From assembly GCA_947685225.1 (NCBI GenBank), contig CANTUV010000004.1, forward strand, positions 16,399,001-16,463,000: a stretch of 64,000 nt of DNA. Direction: 5' to 3'. The notes below the pieces were generated by a model that was given only the letters and a program-made list of their open reading frames with translations, was not told the DNA's origin and searched no databases. The DNA is from Garcia nutans (lineage: Eukaryota > Streptophyta > Magnoliopsida > Malpighiales > Euphorbiaceae). The first letter of the stretch is position 1. Each line of letters starts with the position of its first letter. Below, piece after piece: positions 42,633-55,606 of the stretch. The translations under genes and the position numbers were made by a program.

Positions 42633-45261
42633 TATAATATCCCAAGGTATGCCCTAGAAGTTATAATACAATTGTTGTTTGATTTGAATTAAATGTATAT
42701 ATGTTGTTGCAAAGGAAATGATTGTGTTAATGGAATGTATATGTTGTATATATGTTAGTATAAATAACATATACATAAGTCAAAATGGAGAGTCAAGGGA
42801 TGAAGATATTTATTTGGTTAGTGGTGAAATTACAAAAGGGCATGCTATATGAAAGGAAGTTTAATTATGTTAAAGAGGGCATTTAGGTAATTTTCTTTTG
42901 AAATTGCATGGTGGAGGTTTAAAGAGAAGAGAAAGTTGACTTTGTTTCTTCATTTTCTTTTCTTTTCAAGTGGTGGCCGGCCATTCTTAAGACAAGAGAG
43001 CAAGAGAAAGGTTTTGAATTCTAAGAGCATATTGAAGAAGTTTTCAAGGAATTAAGTGGAAATCCAAGAAGTTTTATTATTTTGGTAAGTTCTTTCTCTT
43101 GATTCCTTTTGTTATTTTGAGTTGTTTGTAAGTTTGATTGTGATTTTGATAGTAAGGTTGTGTTGATGGTTATATGTTGGAATATAATTGATTTAATTAA
43201 CTATGGTGTTGGTTTTGGTTTGAAGATGATAAGTTAAGTGGATGTTGATATTAAAAGAATAAGAGTGATGTTGGTTTTAGGGTTTTGGAAGTGGTAAGTG
43301 ATAAATTGTATTGTATTATGTTGGATTAGGTTTCGAAAGAAGGCTTTTGCCCTAATTTGAGAAGTGAAGAATTCTTGGAAAAAGAAAGTGTTTATAGTTG
43401 TATAAGTGGTGCTTAAGGTAAGTACAAACTATATTGTTGTATATGTGCATATGATGTTTAAACTTAACACACACTTGTTTGTAAATGTGTTAAGGAATCA
43501 AATGTATTGTTAATGTATATTAGTATTGTGAATATTGTGATGAGCATGTAAAGTAAGGGTTAATGATGTTGATTATGTCCATTTGAATAGGGTTATGTGG
43601 TGTACAATGTGATATAATTCAACTAAAGGAGATTTGGCTTTGTTTAAAACCTTTAGCCATGAGAGACACGGCCAAACTAAAGAAGAGACATGGGCAAGAC
43701 TAAAGATTTTTGGGAGACACGGCCAAGTTTAAGGAAATTTGGCCGTGTTGGATCAATTTTGGAGAGACACGGCCACTGGCTTGGCCGTGTCCCTTGACTG
43801 TGTTTGCTACTGCCTGATTTCTTTCATTTTGGTTTCTTTGGATTTAAGGGAGACACGGCCAAGCTAGGGGAGTCTTGGCCGTGTTGAAGCTTGAATTGAG
43901 AGACACAGCCACAAGCTTGGCCGTGTCCCTTGAGTGTGTTAGCTACTGTGATTGTTTCTTGCTTTTCTTACATTGTTTTGATTCTTCGAAGATCCTTTTG
44001 TATCTAAACCTAAAAGTAAACACTCTAAACACTTTTAAAATAAAGAATGATCCAAACAAATGCATGTGGAAGATTACAAATGAATGAATAATGTAAAGTG
44101 TTAGGTATATATATATGATACTATATGAACAATGTTATGTTTTATGCATTGTGCATCTTGGGAATGGTAATGTGTTATATGAATAATGTACTTTGAAATG
44201 TTATATCAATGATGCTATATGTGTAATATGAATTGAAATATGATATGATATGAGGCCATTGTGATTGGCTATGATAACTCAAATATGATGTGAAGCCATT
44301 GTGATTGGCTATGATGATTCAATTGAAAGACATAGGCATGTTTGCCTAATTGATGATGAGAATTGAGAATGAAATAATAAATGAATTGTGTGTCTAATGT
44401 GTTATTCATTTTCAGAGTTTTGTTGTTGGTGGCATGCCTAATGGTAACAATCTCTTGAAGTTAGGTTGGATTTGATCCTTGAAGCCTAATTGAGATGTTA
44501 CAACCCTTGAAGCTAGGCTGGGTTGGTTCTTGAAGCAAAGTTGGGTTGATACTTAGCATGCTTTGTTCCCCTTGAAGCTTGGTTGAACCTAATCCTTGAA
44601 GCCTAGTTGGGTTTATGATAATGATAAATGTGATAACAAAACCAAAGCATTAACTCTGAAAATTGAATGGCATATTAGTGTGTTTTGGGCCCATGCTTGT
44701 CTTTGTATTTAATGTGATTCTTGAATGGTAAAATTGATGGAACTATGAAGATGTAATATGAATGTTGTTATGACATTGAACAAAGTATAATGTGGAAATG
44801 TGATATTCTTTTAAATGATGTATGAGATTAACTATGACATTATATCATATTAAAGTATCATGTTAGTATACTGTGTACTACTAAGCCGTTGGCTTAGCGC
44901 GATAGTGTTTGATCATGCAGGTGACAGAGTTGAACCTGAGAGCTCCTCGAGACCAAGTGAGACTAGACATTGAGGATTTTCTTTTGGGACTTAAAGATCA
45001 GAGAAGAGCTACCAATCATGTATATATATTCTATATTTTGTAATCTTTGATTTATAACATAATTGTAATAACTTCCGCTGTGCATTAATAAATGTTTTTA
45101 TATATGGTGTCTTTTGGACTAGTTTTAAAATGTTTGAAATTTGTTTCACTTATTTACAAAGATATTTGTTGTGTATTATTTTAAAACTGTGGCATTTTCT
45201 ATATGTATGTTACGATCGTTTAAGCATGCTTGGTACATATACGGGATATAGGGGTGTTACA
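42633..45261 (+). repeat. Element C 5' LTR (unit 2)
   Basis: Starts TATAATATCCC (TG to TA) and ends GTGTTACA. Several sites that separate it from unit 1 agree with the 3' LTRs here, so those changes arose in unit 1 after duplication. Confidence 0.93.
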
Positions 45262-45268
45262 TTTATTT

Positions 45269-45280
45269 TGGTATCAGAGC
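45269..45280 (+). other. Element C primer-binding site (unit 2)
   Basis: TGGTATCAGAGC, initiator tRNA-Met type, seven bases after the LTR. Confidence 0.93.
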
Positions 45281-45430
45281 CTAGGTTTGAGATTCTCAAC
45301 CTAGGTCAAGTGTAAGAAAAAGAATGTTTTGATTTTAAAAAGTGGATTTTTGAATAACATACATGTTGGTATTGGCAGTCTCTGATCTTTAATGAGAAGT
45401 ATTCTGCTGTGTTTGCAGATATAGGTTGTG

Positions 45431-46666
45431 ATGGATCCTCATTTGCGTCAGTCAATTGAGGGTAGTGCGGAGAGTGTTGCTCCTGATGATGGAGCTAGAG
45501 TGGATAGTGCTGGAGAGGCACTTGCTTCTGTGTCGGGGGGACCAGCTGGTGAGGATGTTCCGCCAGTTTGGCTTAGGCATGTGGTAGAGATTATGAGGCA
45601 AACACCAGTGCAACCACCGCCACCCCCACAGCCTTTGGTATCAGTGAGACAGTATGATAAATTAAGGAAGTATGGAGCAGAAGATTTCTTGGGTACTATT
45701 GATCCAGCTGTAGCTGAACAGTGGCTAGATAAAGTACAGAGAATATTTGTTTAGTTACAAGCCACTCCAGAAGAAAAATTTGATTATGCAAGATCCTTGT
45801 TGCAGAAGGATGCATATAACTGGTGGAAGACAGTGCCTCATGCTATGAATGATCCACCTACCTTGTCCTATGCTGATTTTCTAAGAGAGTTTGAATTGAA
45901 GTATACTCCGAGGGAGTATAAGGATGTGAAGAAAATGGAGTTTCTAAGCTTGAAGCAAGATCGCCGGACTGTGATGGAATATGAGTTAGAGTTTATCCAG
46001 TTGAGCCAGTATGCTGGGGGTATTATATCTGATGAGATAGATAGATGCAGGAGATTTGAGGAGGGATTGAGGCCCTCTATCTTGTGTCTTGTGGCTGGAT
46101 CTAGATATCATGATTTTTCCCAGCTTGTGGCAGCAGCTCGGAATGTGGAGAGAGCTCAGGTTATTGCAGCTGCTTCAGAGGAAGAGATCAGGGTTAGAAG
46201 GCCCCAGTTTGAGGCAGGGTCTTCATCTGCAAAGAGAGGTAAAGGAAGCTTCATTCCTCAGGTTAGTAGGAGTTAGAGGCCAGCTGGTAGGTCAGTACAG
46301 TTTCAGAGACAGAGATCTAGATCTACAGTTTCAGTGGCAAGTGCTCCAACCCCAGTGACTCAGAGATCCACTCTACCCATATGTATTCATTGTGGTAGGC
46401 CACATGGTGGTACTTGTTGGAGGACTGGTGTGGTAGGAGTATGTTTCAGGTGTGGATCGCCTGATCATTTTGTTAGAGATTGTCCTGAGAGACAGGAGCG
46501 GATGTCAGTAGATACTGCAGTTTCTCGACCTAGTGTGAGGGGAGGTCGAGGAGGCAGAGGTTTCAGCAGAGGAGGCAGATCTGGGTTCAGTTCTAGAGGA
46601 GGTTCTACATCCAGGGAGAGTAGACCAGAGGAGGCTGGATCTTCTCAGAGGATTTATGTGATGTAG
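45431..46666 (+). pseudogene. Element C gag (unit 2)
   Basis: Same as 20713-21948: capsid region, CCHC knuckle FRCGSPDHFVRDC and RGG-like tail, interrupted by TAG at 45752-45754, 46274-46276 and 46664-46666. One residue differs near the start (H for Y). Confidence 0.9.
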
Positions 46667-48427
46667 AGGCAACCAGATGCTTCGGCTGTCATAGCTAGTA
46701 CTTTTTCTTTATTTGGTATTTCAGTACTTGTTTTGATTGATCCCGGATCCACGCATTCATATATTAGTGCATCTGTTCTGCCTGTGTCTGAATTGCATGC
46801 TGAATCCCCAGGATTTGATGTATTGGTGACAAATCCTTTAGGGCATAGTGTGATTGTTAGCAAAGTGCACTGAGATAGTGCAGTGGTGGTTCAAGGTGAG
46901 GAGTTCCTTGGAGATTTGATTGAGATGCCTTTTAAGGAATATGATGTGATCCTAGGCATGGATTGGCTATCTAGACATGGAGATGTTGGTATACTGTAAA
47001 AAGAAAGTTGTTACTTTGAGAACCAGTGATGGTAGAGAGGTGTTAGTATCTAGTGAGCAAGGACAGCTAGCATCCTTATTTGTTTCAGCTGTTGCAGCTA
47101 GAAGATTGATTAGAAAAGGGTGTGATGCTTACCTTGCTCATATTGTGGATACGAGAGTGAGGGGTTCTCAAATTTATAGCATACCTACAGTTACAGAATT
47201 TCCAGATGTGTTTCCAGAGGAGTTGCCAGGGTTGCCTCCTGAGAGAGAGGTGGAGTTTGGTATTGAATTATTACCTAGTACCACTCCTATCTCTATTACT
47301 CCTTATAGAATGGCACCTGCTGAATTGAGAGAATTGAAGGTGCAATTACAGGAATTGTTTGATAAAGGGTTTGTTCGCCCTAGTGTTTCACCGTGGGGAG
47401 CTCCTGTGTTGTTTGTAAAGAAAAAGGATGGTACTATGAGATTATGCATTGATTATAGGCAATTGAACAAGGTGACTATTAAAAATAAATATCCTTTGCC
47501 TAGAATTGATGATCTCTTTGATCAATTGAAGGGTGCAGCAGTGTTTTCCAAGATTGATTTGAGATCAGGGTACCATCAGTTGAGGGTCAGAGCTGAAGAC
47601 GTTCCTAAGACAGCCTTTCGTACAAGGTATGGGCATTATGAGTTTCTAGTTATGCCTTTTGGTTTGACGAATGCACCTGCAGCTTTTATGGATTTGATGA
47701 ATAGGGTGTTTAGGCCCTATCTGGATCAGTTTGTGGTAGTTTTTATTGATGATATTTTGGTGTATTCGCATAATGAGGAGGAACATGGCATGCATCTACG
47801 GATTGTGTTGCAAATTTTGAGAGAGAAGCAATTGTTTGCTAAACTGTCGAAGTGTGAGTTTTGGCTTGATCAAGTAACTTTTCTCGGTCATATAGTTTCA
47901 GCAGAAGGCATTAGAGTTGATCCGAGTAAAGTTGAAGCTATTTTGAATTGGAGTCTACCAAAATCTATGACTGAAGTTAGAAGTTTTCTGGGTTTGGCAG
48001 GCTATTACCGATGGTTTGTGAAAGGATTTTCTTTGATAGCTACTCCACTTACCAGATTGCTTCGAAAGGGAAAAAATTTTTGTGGACAGATCAGTGTAAG
48101 GCTAGCTTTGATCAGTTGAGAGAAATGTTGACTCAAGCGCCTGTTCTTACCTTACCTGTGGAAGATAAACCATATGTGATCTACAGTGATGCTTCACATC
48201 ATGGTTTGGGTTGTGTTCTGATGCAAGAAGGTAAAGTTATAGCTTATGCTTCTCGACAGTTGAAACCGCATGAGCTCAATTATCTGACCCATGATTTAGA
48301 ATTAGCAGCCATTATGTTTGCATTAAAGATTTGGCGACATTATTTGTTTGGGGAAAAGTGTTTTATCTATACAGACCATAAAAGTTTGAAATATTTGGGT
48401 GTCCAAAAAGAGCTTAATCTTCGATAG
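46667..48427 (+). pseudogene. Element C protease, RT and RNase H (unit 2)
   Basis: Protease with TGA at 46871-46873 and the +1 shift after RHG; RT 46977-48078 with FIDDILVYS and one change (ELFDKG for ELLDKG); then the second shift and RNase H. A new TAG at 48425-48427 (CAG in unit 1) ends the frame after KELNLR inside RNase H. It is a clear post-duplication mutation. Confidence 0.9.
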
Positions 48428-50068
48428 AGGAGATGGTTGGAGTTGATTAAAGACTACGACTATTTGATTGATTATCATCCTGGTAAAGCAAATGTTGTTG
48501 CTGATGCCTTGAGTTGGAAGTCTTTAGCAGGTTTGACTGTTTACTCGCTCTCGTTGCTTGTTGAGTTGAGAGCTTTGCATGCTAGATTTGTATCTTGTGA
48601 TGATGGTGCATTGTTGGTACAGTTGCAATTAAAACCAGTTTTGTTGGATCAGATTAAAGAGGCTCAATTGGCTGATGAGAAGACTCAAAAGATTGTTTCA
48701 GGTTGCCAGAATGGAAAGAGTCAAGATTTTATTGTGAGAAATGATGGGAGTCTTTGGTTTAAGAACAGATTGTGTGTACCTGATGATGCTAATTTGAGAA
48801 GAATTATTTTAGAAGAAGCCCATCAGTCAGTATTTGCTATGCATCCGGGCAATACAAAGATGTATCATGATTTGAAGCAGTATTATTGGTGGTCCGGTAT
48901 GAAGAGAGACATTGCGGAGTTTGTATCCAAATGTCTCACATGTCAAAGGGTAAAAGCTGAGCATTAAGTTCCAACCGGGTTGCTTCAACCTTTAGCAGTG
49001 CCTGAATGGAAATGGGATAGGGTAACCATGGATTTTGTATCTGGTCTACCATTGACACAAAGAAAGCATGATGCTATTTGGGTGATTGTTGACAGATTGA
49101 CTAAGACAGCTCATTTTCTTCCTGTTCGGATGGATTACTCTTTGGAGAGGTTAGCTGAGCTGTATATCCATGAGATTGTGAAGTTGCATGGTGTCCCAAT
49201 TTCTATAGTGTCTGATCGAGATCCCCGATTTATTTCAAGATTTTGGAAGAGTTTACATGGTGCTTTGGGTTCTCGATTACACTTCAGTACTACTTTCCAT
49301 CCGCAGACAGATGGGCAGTCTGAGAGGGTGATACAGATTATCGAGGACATGTTGAGAAGCTGTGTCATTGATTTCTCTGGAAGTTGGGATGGATTCTTAC
49401 CACTTGTGGAATTTGCTTACAACAACAGTCATCAATCCAGCATTGGTATGGCACCATTCGAGGCATTGTATGGTAGACGGTGTAGGACACCTCTATGTTG
49501 GAATGAACTTGGTGAAGGTAAGTTACTTGATCCTGATTTGGTTAAAGAAACTGAAGAGAAAGTGAAAATGATTCGAGATAGGTTGAAAGCAGCTTCAGAT
49601 CGACAGAAATCTTATTCAGATTTGAAGAGGAGAGACATTGAGTATAATGTGGGAGATAAGGTATTTTTGAAAGTGTCTCGTTGGAAGAAGATTTTGAGGT
49701 TTGGTCGGAATGGGAAATTGGGTCCTCGTTTCATTGGACCGTATGAAGTGTTGGAAAGAGTTGGGCCAGTTGCTTATCGGCTTGTCTTGCCACCTGAGTT
49801 GGATAGGATCAATAATGTATTTCATGTTTCTATGTTGAGAAGATACAGGTCAGATCCATCTCATGTTTTGCCAATTGAATCTATCGAAGTGAGTCCAGAT
49901 TTGACATTTGAAGAAGAACCAATTTCTATTTTGGCACGTGATGTGAAAGAATTGAGAAGTAAGAAAGTGCCACTTGTGAAGATTTTGTGGAAGAATCATG
50001 CAAAGGAAGAGGCAACTTGGGAGAGTGAGCAATCAATGTGAGATCAATATCCTCAACTATTTCAGACT
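48428..50068 (+). pseudogene. Element C integrase and chromodomain (unit 2)
   Basis: Zinc region, core and chromodomain as in unit 1, with TAA at 48965-48967 and TGA at 50039-50041. One substitution (SCVIDFSGSW for SCVINFSGSW) restores the residue usual in relatives, so the unit-1 N is probably derived. Confidence 0.9.
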
Positions 50069-50117
50069 TGATATCAGGTAATTTCGAGGACGAAATTTCT
50101 TTTTAGAGGGGGAGAAT

Positions 50118-52756
50118 TGTAATATCCCAAGGTATGCCCTAGAAGTTATAATACAATTGTTGTTTGATTTGAATTAAATGTATATATGTTGTTGCAAAGG
50201 AAATGATTGTGTTAATGGAATGTATATGTTGTATATATGTTAGTATAAATAACATATACATAAGTCAAAATGGAGAGTCAAGGGATGAAGATATTTATTT
50301 GGTTAGTGGTGAAATTACAAAAGGGCATGCTATATGAAAGGAAGTTTAATTATGTTAAAGAGGGCATTTAGGTAATTTTCTTTTGAAATTGCATGGTGGA
50401 GGTTTAAAGAGAAGAGAAAGTTGACTTTGTTTCTTCATTTTCTTTTCTTTTCAAGTGGTGGCCGGCCATTCTTAAGACAAGAGAGCAAGAGAAAGGTTTT
50501 GAATTCTAAGAGCATATTGAAGGAGTTTTCAAGGAATTAAGTGGAAATCCAAGAAGTTTTATTATTTTGGTAAGTTCTTTCTCTTGATTCCTTTTGTTAT
50601 TTTGAGTTGTTTGTAAGTTTGATTGTGATTTTGATAGTAAGGTTGTGTTGATGGTTATATGTTGGAATATAATTGATTTAATTAACTATGGTGTTGGTTT
50701 TGGTTTGAAGATGATAAGTTAAGTGGATGTTGATATTAAAAGACTAAGAGTGATGTTGGTTTTAGGGTTTTGGAAGTGGTAAGTGATAAATTGTATTGTA
50801 TTATGTTGGATTAGGTTTCGAAAGAAGGCTTTTGCCGTAATTTGAGAAGTGAAGAATTCTTGGAAAAAGAAAGTGTTTAGAGTTGTATAAGTGGTGCTTA
50901 AGGTAAGTACAAACTATATTGTTGCATATGTGCATATGATGTTTAAACTTAACACACACTTGTTTGTAAATGTGTTAAGGAATCAAATGTATTGTTAATG
51001 TATATTAGTATTGTGAATATTGTGATGAGCATGTAAAGTAAGGGTTAATGATGTTGATTATGTCCATTTGAATAGGGTTATGTGGTGTACAATGTGATAT
51101 AATTCAACTAAAGGAGATTTGGCTTTGTTTAAAACCTTTAGCCATGAGAGACACGGCCAAACTAAAGAAGAGACACGAGCAAGACTAAAGATTTTTGGGA
51201 GACACGGCCAAGTTTAAGGAAATTTGGCCGTGTTGGATCAATTTTGGAGAGACACGGCCACTGGCTTGGCCGTGTCCCTTGACTGTGTTTGCTACTGCCT
51301 GATTTCTTTCATTTTGGTTTCTTTGGATTTAAGGGAGACACGGCCAAGCTAGGGGAGTCTTGGCCATGTTGAAGCTTGAATTGAGAGACACGGCCACAAG
51401 CTTGGCCATGTCCCTTGAGTGTGTTAGCTACTGTGATTGTTTCTTGCTTTTCTTACATTGTTTTCATTCTTCGAAGATCCTTTTGTATCTAAACCTAAAA
51501 GTAAACACTCTAAACACTTTTAAAACAAAGAATGATCCAAACAAATGCATGTGGAAGATTACAAATGAATGAATAATGTAAAGTGTTAAGTATATATATA
51601 TGATACTATATGAACAATGTTATGTTTTATGCATTGTGCATCTTGGGAATGGTAATGTGTTATATGAATAATGTACTTTGAAATGTTATATCAATGATGC
51701 TATATGTGTAATATGAATTGGAATATGATATGATATGAGGCCATTGTGATTGGCTATGATAACTCAAATATGATGTGAAGCCATTGTGATTGGCTATGAT
51801 GATTCAATTGAAAGAAATAAGGCATGTTTGCCTAATTGATGATGAGAATTGAGAATGAAATAATAAATGAATTGTGTGTCTAATGTGTTATTCATTTTCA
51901 AAGTTTTATTGTTGGTGGCATGCCTAATGGTAACAATCTCTTGAAGTTAGGTTGGATTTGATCCTTGAAGCCTAATTGAGATGTTACAACCCTTGAAGCT
52001 AGGTTGGGTTGGTTCTTGAAGCCAAGTTGGGTTGATACTTAGCATGCTTTGTTCCCCTTGAAGCTTGGTTGAACCTAATCCTTGAAGCCTAGTTAGGTTT
52101 ATGATAATGATAAATGTGATAACAAAACCAAAGCATTAACTCTGAAAATTGAATGGCATATTAGTGTGTTTTGGGCCCATGCTTGTCTTTGTATTTAATG
52201 TGATTCTTGAATGGTAAAATTGATGGAACTATGAAGATGTAATATGAATGTTGTTGTGACATTGAACAAAGTATAATGTGGAAATGTGATATTCTTTTAA
52301 ATGATGTATGAGATTAACTGTGACATTATATCATATTAAAGTATCATGTTAGTATACTGTGTACTACTAAGCCGTTGGCTTAGCGCGATAATGTTTGATC
52401 GTGCAGGTGACAGAGTTGAACCTGAGAGCTCCTCGAGACCAAGTGAGACTAGACATTGAGGATTTTCTTTTGGGACTTAAAGATCAGAGAAGAGCTACCA
52501 ATCATGTATATATATTCTATGTTTTGTAATCTTTGATTTATAACATAATTGTAATAACTTCCGCTGTGCATTAATAAATGTTTTTATATATGGTGTCTTT
52601 TAGACTAGTTTTAAAATGTTTGAAATTGGTTTCACTTATTTACAAAGATATTTGTTGTATATTATTTTAAAACTGTGGCATTTTCTATATTCAGTATACG
52701 TATGTTACGATCGTTTAAGCATGCTTGGTACGTATACGGGATATAGGGGTGTTACA
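50118..52756 (+). repeat. Element C 3' LTR (unit 2)
   Basis: PPT AGAGGGGGAGAAT at 50105-50117, then TGTAATATCCC to GTGTTACA. About five differences from 25400-28038 by eye. Confidence 0.93.
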
Positions 52757-52761
52757 GTCGC

Positions 52762-53000
52762 TCTTATGTAAGTGCAGTCGCAACTGTGGTAGGGCTACTG
52801 ACCGCAAAACCTACTGTGATATAGTTTCATCCTTCAATTGAATGGAACAGTCATTTCCATGTCTTGTGTGACCGCTAAACATGCTCTGTTTAGCTTTATT
52901 TGAAACAACTTAATCCTGCAACAAGGTTCTTCAAACACATGTTAAATAAGTCATTCAATTTGAGTTGTCAAGGATCAAAATTGAGATCATTTGTCTAATA
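52762..53000 (-). repeat. Element D 3' LTR remainder (unit 2)
   Basis: Equivalent of 28044-28282, with GTCGC/ACCGC words. Minus-strand LTR start reads TATTAGACAA, also TA for TG. Confidence 0.7.
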
Positions 53001-53461
53001 ATCTCCCCCATTTTGACTTTGACAATCAAATGGAATGATGATATAAATTAACAAAGATATAACTTAGATTGAACAAAGATATAACTTAGATTGGCTCACA
53101 ATCTTTCCTTATTTAAATTGCTCATGTGTTGAATGTTAATAATTTTGTTATAATGCTCCCCCTAAACATATGCATGAGTCATGTTTAAGTTTGGAGTATA
53201 ACTTGGTTTCTCCCCCATTCTGTGATTTAATAACATTTATATCATTTGACTATCTTTCATTAGTAAAAACAATCATTCCAATCTTTTGGCTATCTTTCTC
53301 CCCCATTGTCATAGGCAAAATGCATAATATGTAAAGATAATGAACAACTTGGTGTATAATAAACAAAATGTTTAATAACAGAGGGCAGTACACGATTAAA
53401 GAAAGATAGGAACAAGATAAAATAAAAACAAGATAACATAACTAGAGAATAAAAAACTAAA
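53001..53461 (-). other. Element D multi-PPT region (unit 2)
   Basis: Four GGGGGAG tracts on the minus strand beside the LTR and near 53160, 53213 and 53300, as in unit 1. No coding signal. Confidence 0.7.
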
Positions 53462-53530
53462 CTAATCAGAATCTTTATCCTCATCTATCTCTTCTTCTTC
53501 TAAAGGAGCTTTTCCCTTATCAAGAGGAAC
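53462..53530 (-). pseudogene. Element D third ORF, 3' exon-like remainder left of E (unit 2)
   Basis: The last 21 codons of the third ORF, ending at TAG 53464-53462. GGAAC at 53526-53530 is E's target duplication. Counting one copy of that duplication, 57995-56662 plus 53525-53462 is 1398 bases, exactly 466 codons, so the frame is preserved across E and the acidic tail belongs to the ORF. Confidence 0.8.
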
Positions 53531-54460
53531 TGTAACGCCCCTATACTTCATATAAGCACTATACATATACCTGGTATACGTACAATGCATATATAAAATA
53601 TAAGAATGTCACTTTTAGCTTTTTATTTAACAATCTTTATCCAAGGTCAAGCAATATTATATTAAATTAAGAAACATTATTGTTATAAAAAATAAAACCT
53701 AAATAAAATTATACATGTATGCATCACCTTCTAGTTGGTCTCGAGACACTCTTACCTTTCTCGTGGCATAGCAACTAGGCATCCAGATCATCCGCATAAA
53801 TACCTGCGCGATTACACAACCGCGCTAAGCCCGAGAGCTTAGTAGTACAATTAAATAATAAAATATAAATTACAAAATAATCATACCTTATAATTTTAGC
53901 ATCATGTTTTATTGTTCTCTTACCACGTTTTCCTTTCTCAATGGATTCTTCATATATTGCCACTAATCTCATAACTTAAATACATCATTACATAGCATAT
54001 TCACAACACAATACTTACCCTTTCTATTTCATATACACATATATATGTATACATTATTACAACAAAACATCATTCAAACCTTTATAAGAACAATTCTCAC
54101 AAATTCCACATTCACAAACATGTTACACATCATACAACAATTCCATAACCTCATATCTTAACAAAACTCCTTAAGCCATATTCACTTTCAACATATCAAT
54201 ACACATTTTACAAACTCATACTTCATAACATCATTTTATTCACAATTCATTAATCATGAAACACATTTCCATCAAAAGCATTCATAGATTTTATTATTCA
54301 TTTGTTTCAACATTTAAATATCACATTGACAACAAAGACAGACTCGGGCCCAAACAACACACTAATATGTTATTCCAAGTTCAGAGTTACTGCTTTGGTC
54401 TATAATCATAATCATCAAGCCCGTAGGCATCATCTATATATATCTCTATCCATGGATAGT

Positions 54461-54737
54461 ATAACAGACCCAGTCTCTTGGACCATCAACTCGGCAAATC
54501 TCGAGGAGATCCTCAACCCGGCAAGACTGTTACTATAATTCACATTTCACATTTATCAAGTAACAGACCCGGTCTCTTGGACCATCAACCCGACTAAATC
54601 GAGGAGATCCTCAACCCGGCAAGACTGTTACAAATCATATATCTCATAATCACAATTAGCATAGTGTAACAGACCCAGTCTCTTGGATCTCAATTCGTCT
54701 CAAATTGAAGAGATCCTCAACCCGGCAAGACTGTTAC
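54461..54737 (-). repeat. Three GTAACAG..CTGTTAC modules in E (unit 2)
   Basis: 54461-54533, 54560-54631 and 54666-54737; same as 29743-30019 with one or two substitutions. Confidence 0.8.
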
Positions 54738-55288
54738 CTTTCATTTTATAGGCATGCCTCCAAACTCAGAACTCTGAAAATGAATAACATATCAGACACA
54801 CAATTCATCTATTATTTCGTTATCAATTCTCATCATCATCTAGGCAAACATACCCCACTTAATTCAATTGAATCATCATAGCCAATCACAATGGCTTCAT
54901 ATCACATTTGAATTATCATAGCCAATAACAATGGCTTCACATCTCATTTGAGTTATCATAGCCAATCACAATGCATAATACATAACATTGTTCATATAGT
55001 ATCATAAGCATCATCATTATCACCAAATCATATTGATCAATTCATCACTCAAATATACATAATCAATGGCATTTCACATACCTTTCTCAATGATCATTAT
55101 ATCCTCCACATTTCCTATCTCATCATTGATATATACATAAAAATTTATGTTATTCATGGATTTAGAATCTTCCATATACATTTGGTTGGATCATTATTGG
55201 TTTAAGTGTGTCTAGGTACAAAAGACATTTGAAGATCCAACAATGTATGAAAACCAAATAACAAACACAATAACAAACACCCTCAAGG

Positions 55289-55606
55289 GACACGGCCAAG
55301 CTTGTGGCCGTGTCTCTCAATACAATCATCCAGTAGCAAACACGCCCAAGGGACACGGCCAAGCTTGTGGCCATGTCACTCAACACCAATTCAAGCAGTA
55401 GCAAACACGGGCAATGGACACGGCCAAGCCAGTGCCCGTGTCTCTCAACACAACAATCCAGTACCAGACACGGGCAAGGGACACGGCCGTGTCTCTTAAC
55501 ACAACATAGGCAGTAGCAAACACGGTCAAGGGACACGGCCAAGCCAGTGGCCGTGTCTCTCCAAAAATCATCCAACACGGCCAAGTTTGCCCTAACTTGG
55601 CCGTGT
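55289..55606 (-). repeat. Six-unit palindrome array GACACGGCCA..TGGCCGTGTC in solo LTR E
   Basis: Stem-loops at 55289-55314, 55352-55377, 55417-55442, 55470-55483 (spacer lost, GACACGGCCGTGTC), 55532-55557 and 55575-55604, every 45-65 bases. Loops are AGCTTG, AGCCAG or longer. Between them sits AGCAAACACG(G/C). The repeat yields a chance 140-codon minus-strand reading (55584-55162) with RDTATSLAVSL repeats, not regarded as a gene. Confidence 0.85.

Larger units (their letters stand above)
42633..52756 (+). mobile_element. Element C (unit 2)
   Basis: Full copy of 17915-28038 with target duplications GTTGC (42628-42632) and GTCGC (52757-52761). The first two bases of the 5' LTR have become TA. 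All stops and frameshifts of unit 1 are present and one more stop has been added. Confidence 0.95.
30500..55222. repeat. Tandem duplication, unit 2 (about 24.72 kb)
   Basis: Direct repeat of 5779-30504 in the same order. Sampled by eye, differences are about 12 in C's 5' LTR (2.6 kb), 5 in C's 3' LTR, 4-5 in element B (3.9 kb) and 3 in E (1.7 kb), plus small indels in A's tail. At its right end the sequence runs on into the remainder of solo LTR E, so the outer structure of E and D is intact only here. Confidence 0.95.

Noticed and set aside
5779..55222. Two independent insertions of the same elements instead of a duplication
   Set aside because: Breakpoints fall inside elements, all nested insertions share target sites, and LTR-specific indels of C (the 10-base insert in its 3' LTR) are in both units.
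55162..55584. 140-codon minus-strand reading frame with RDTATSLAVSL repeats
   Set aside because: It is a by-product of the GACACGGCCA palindrome repeat in solo LTR E; the reading switches frame relative to the repeat and has no family resemblance.
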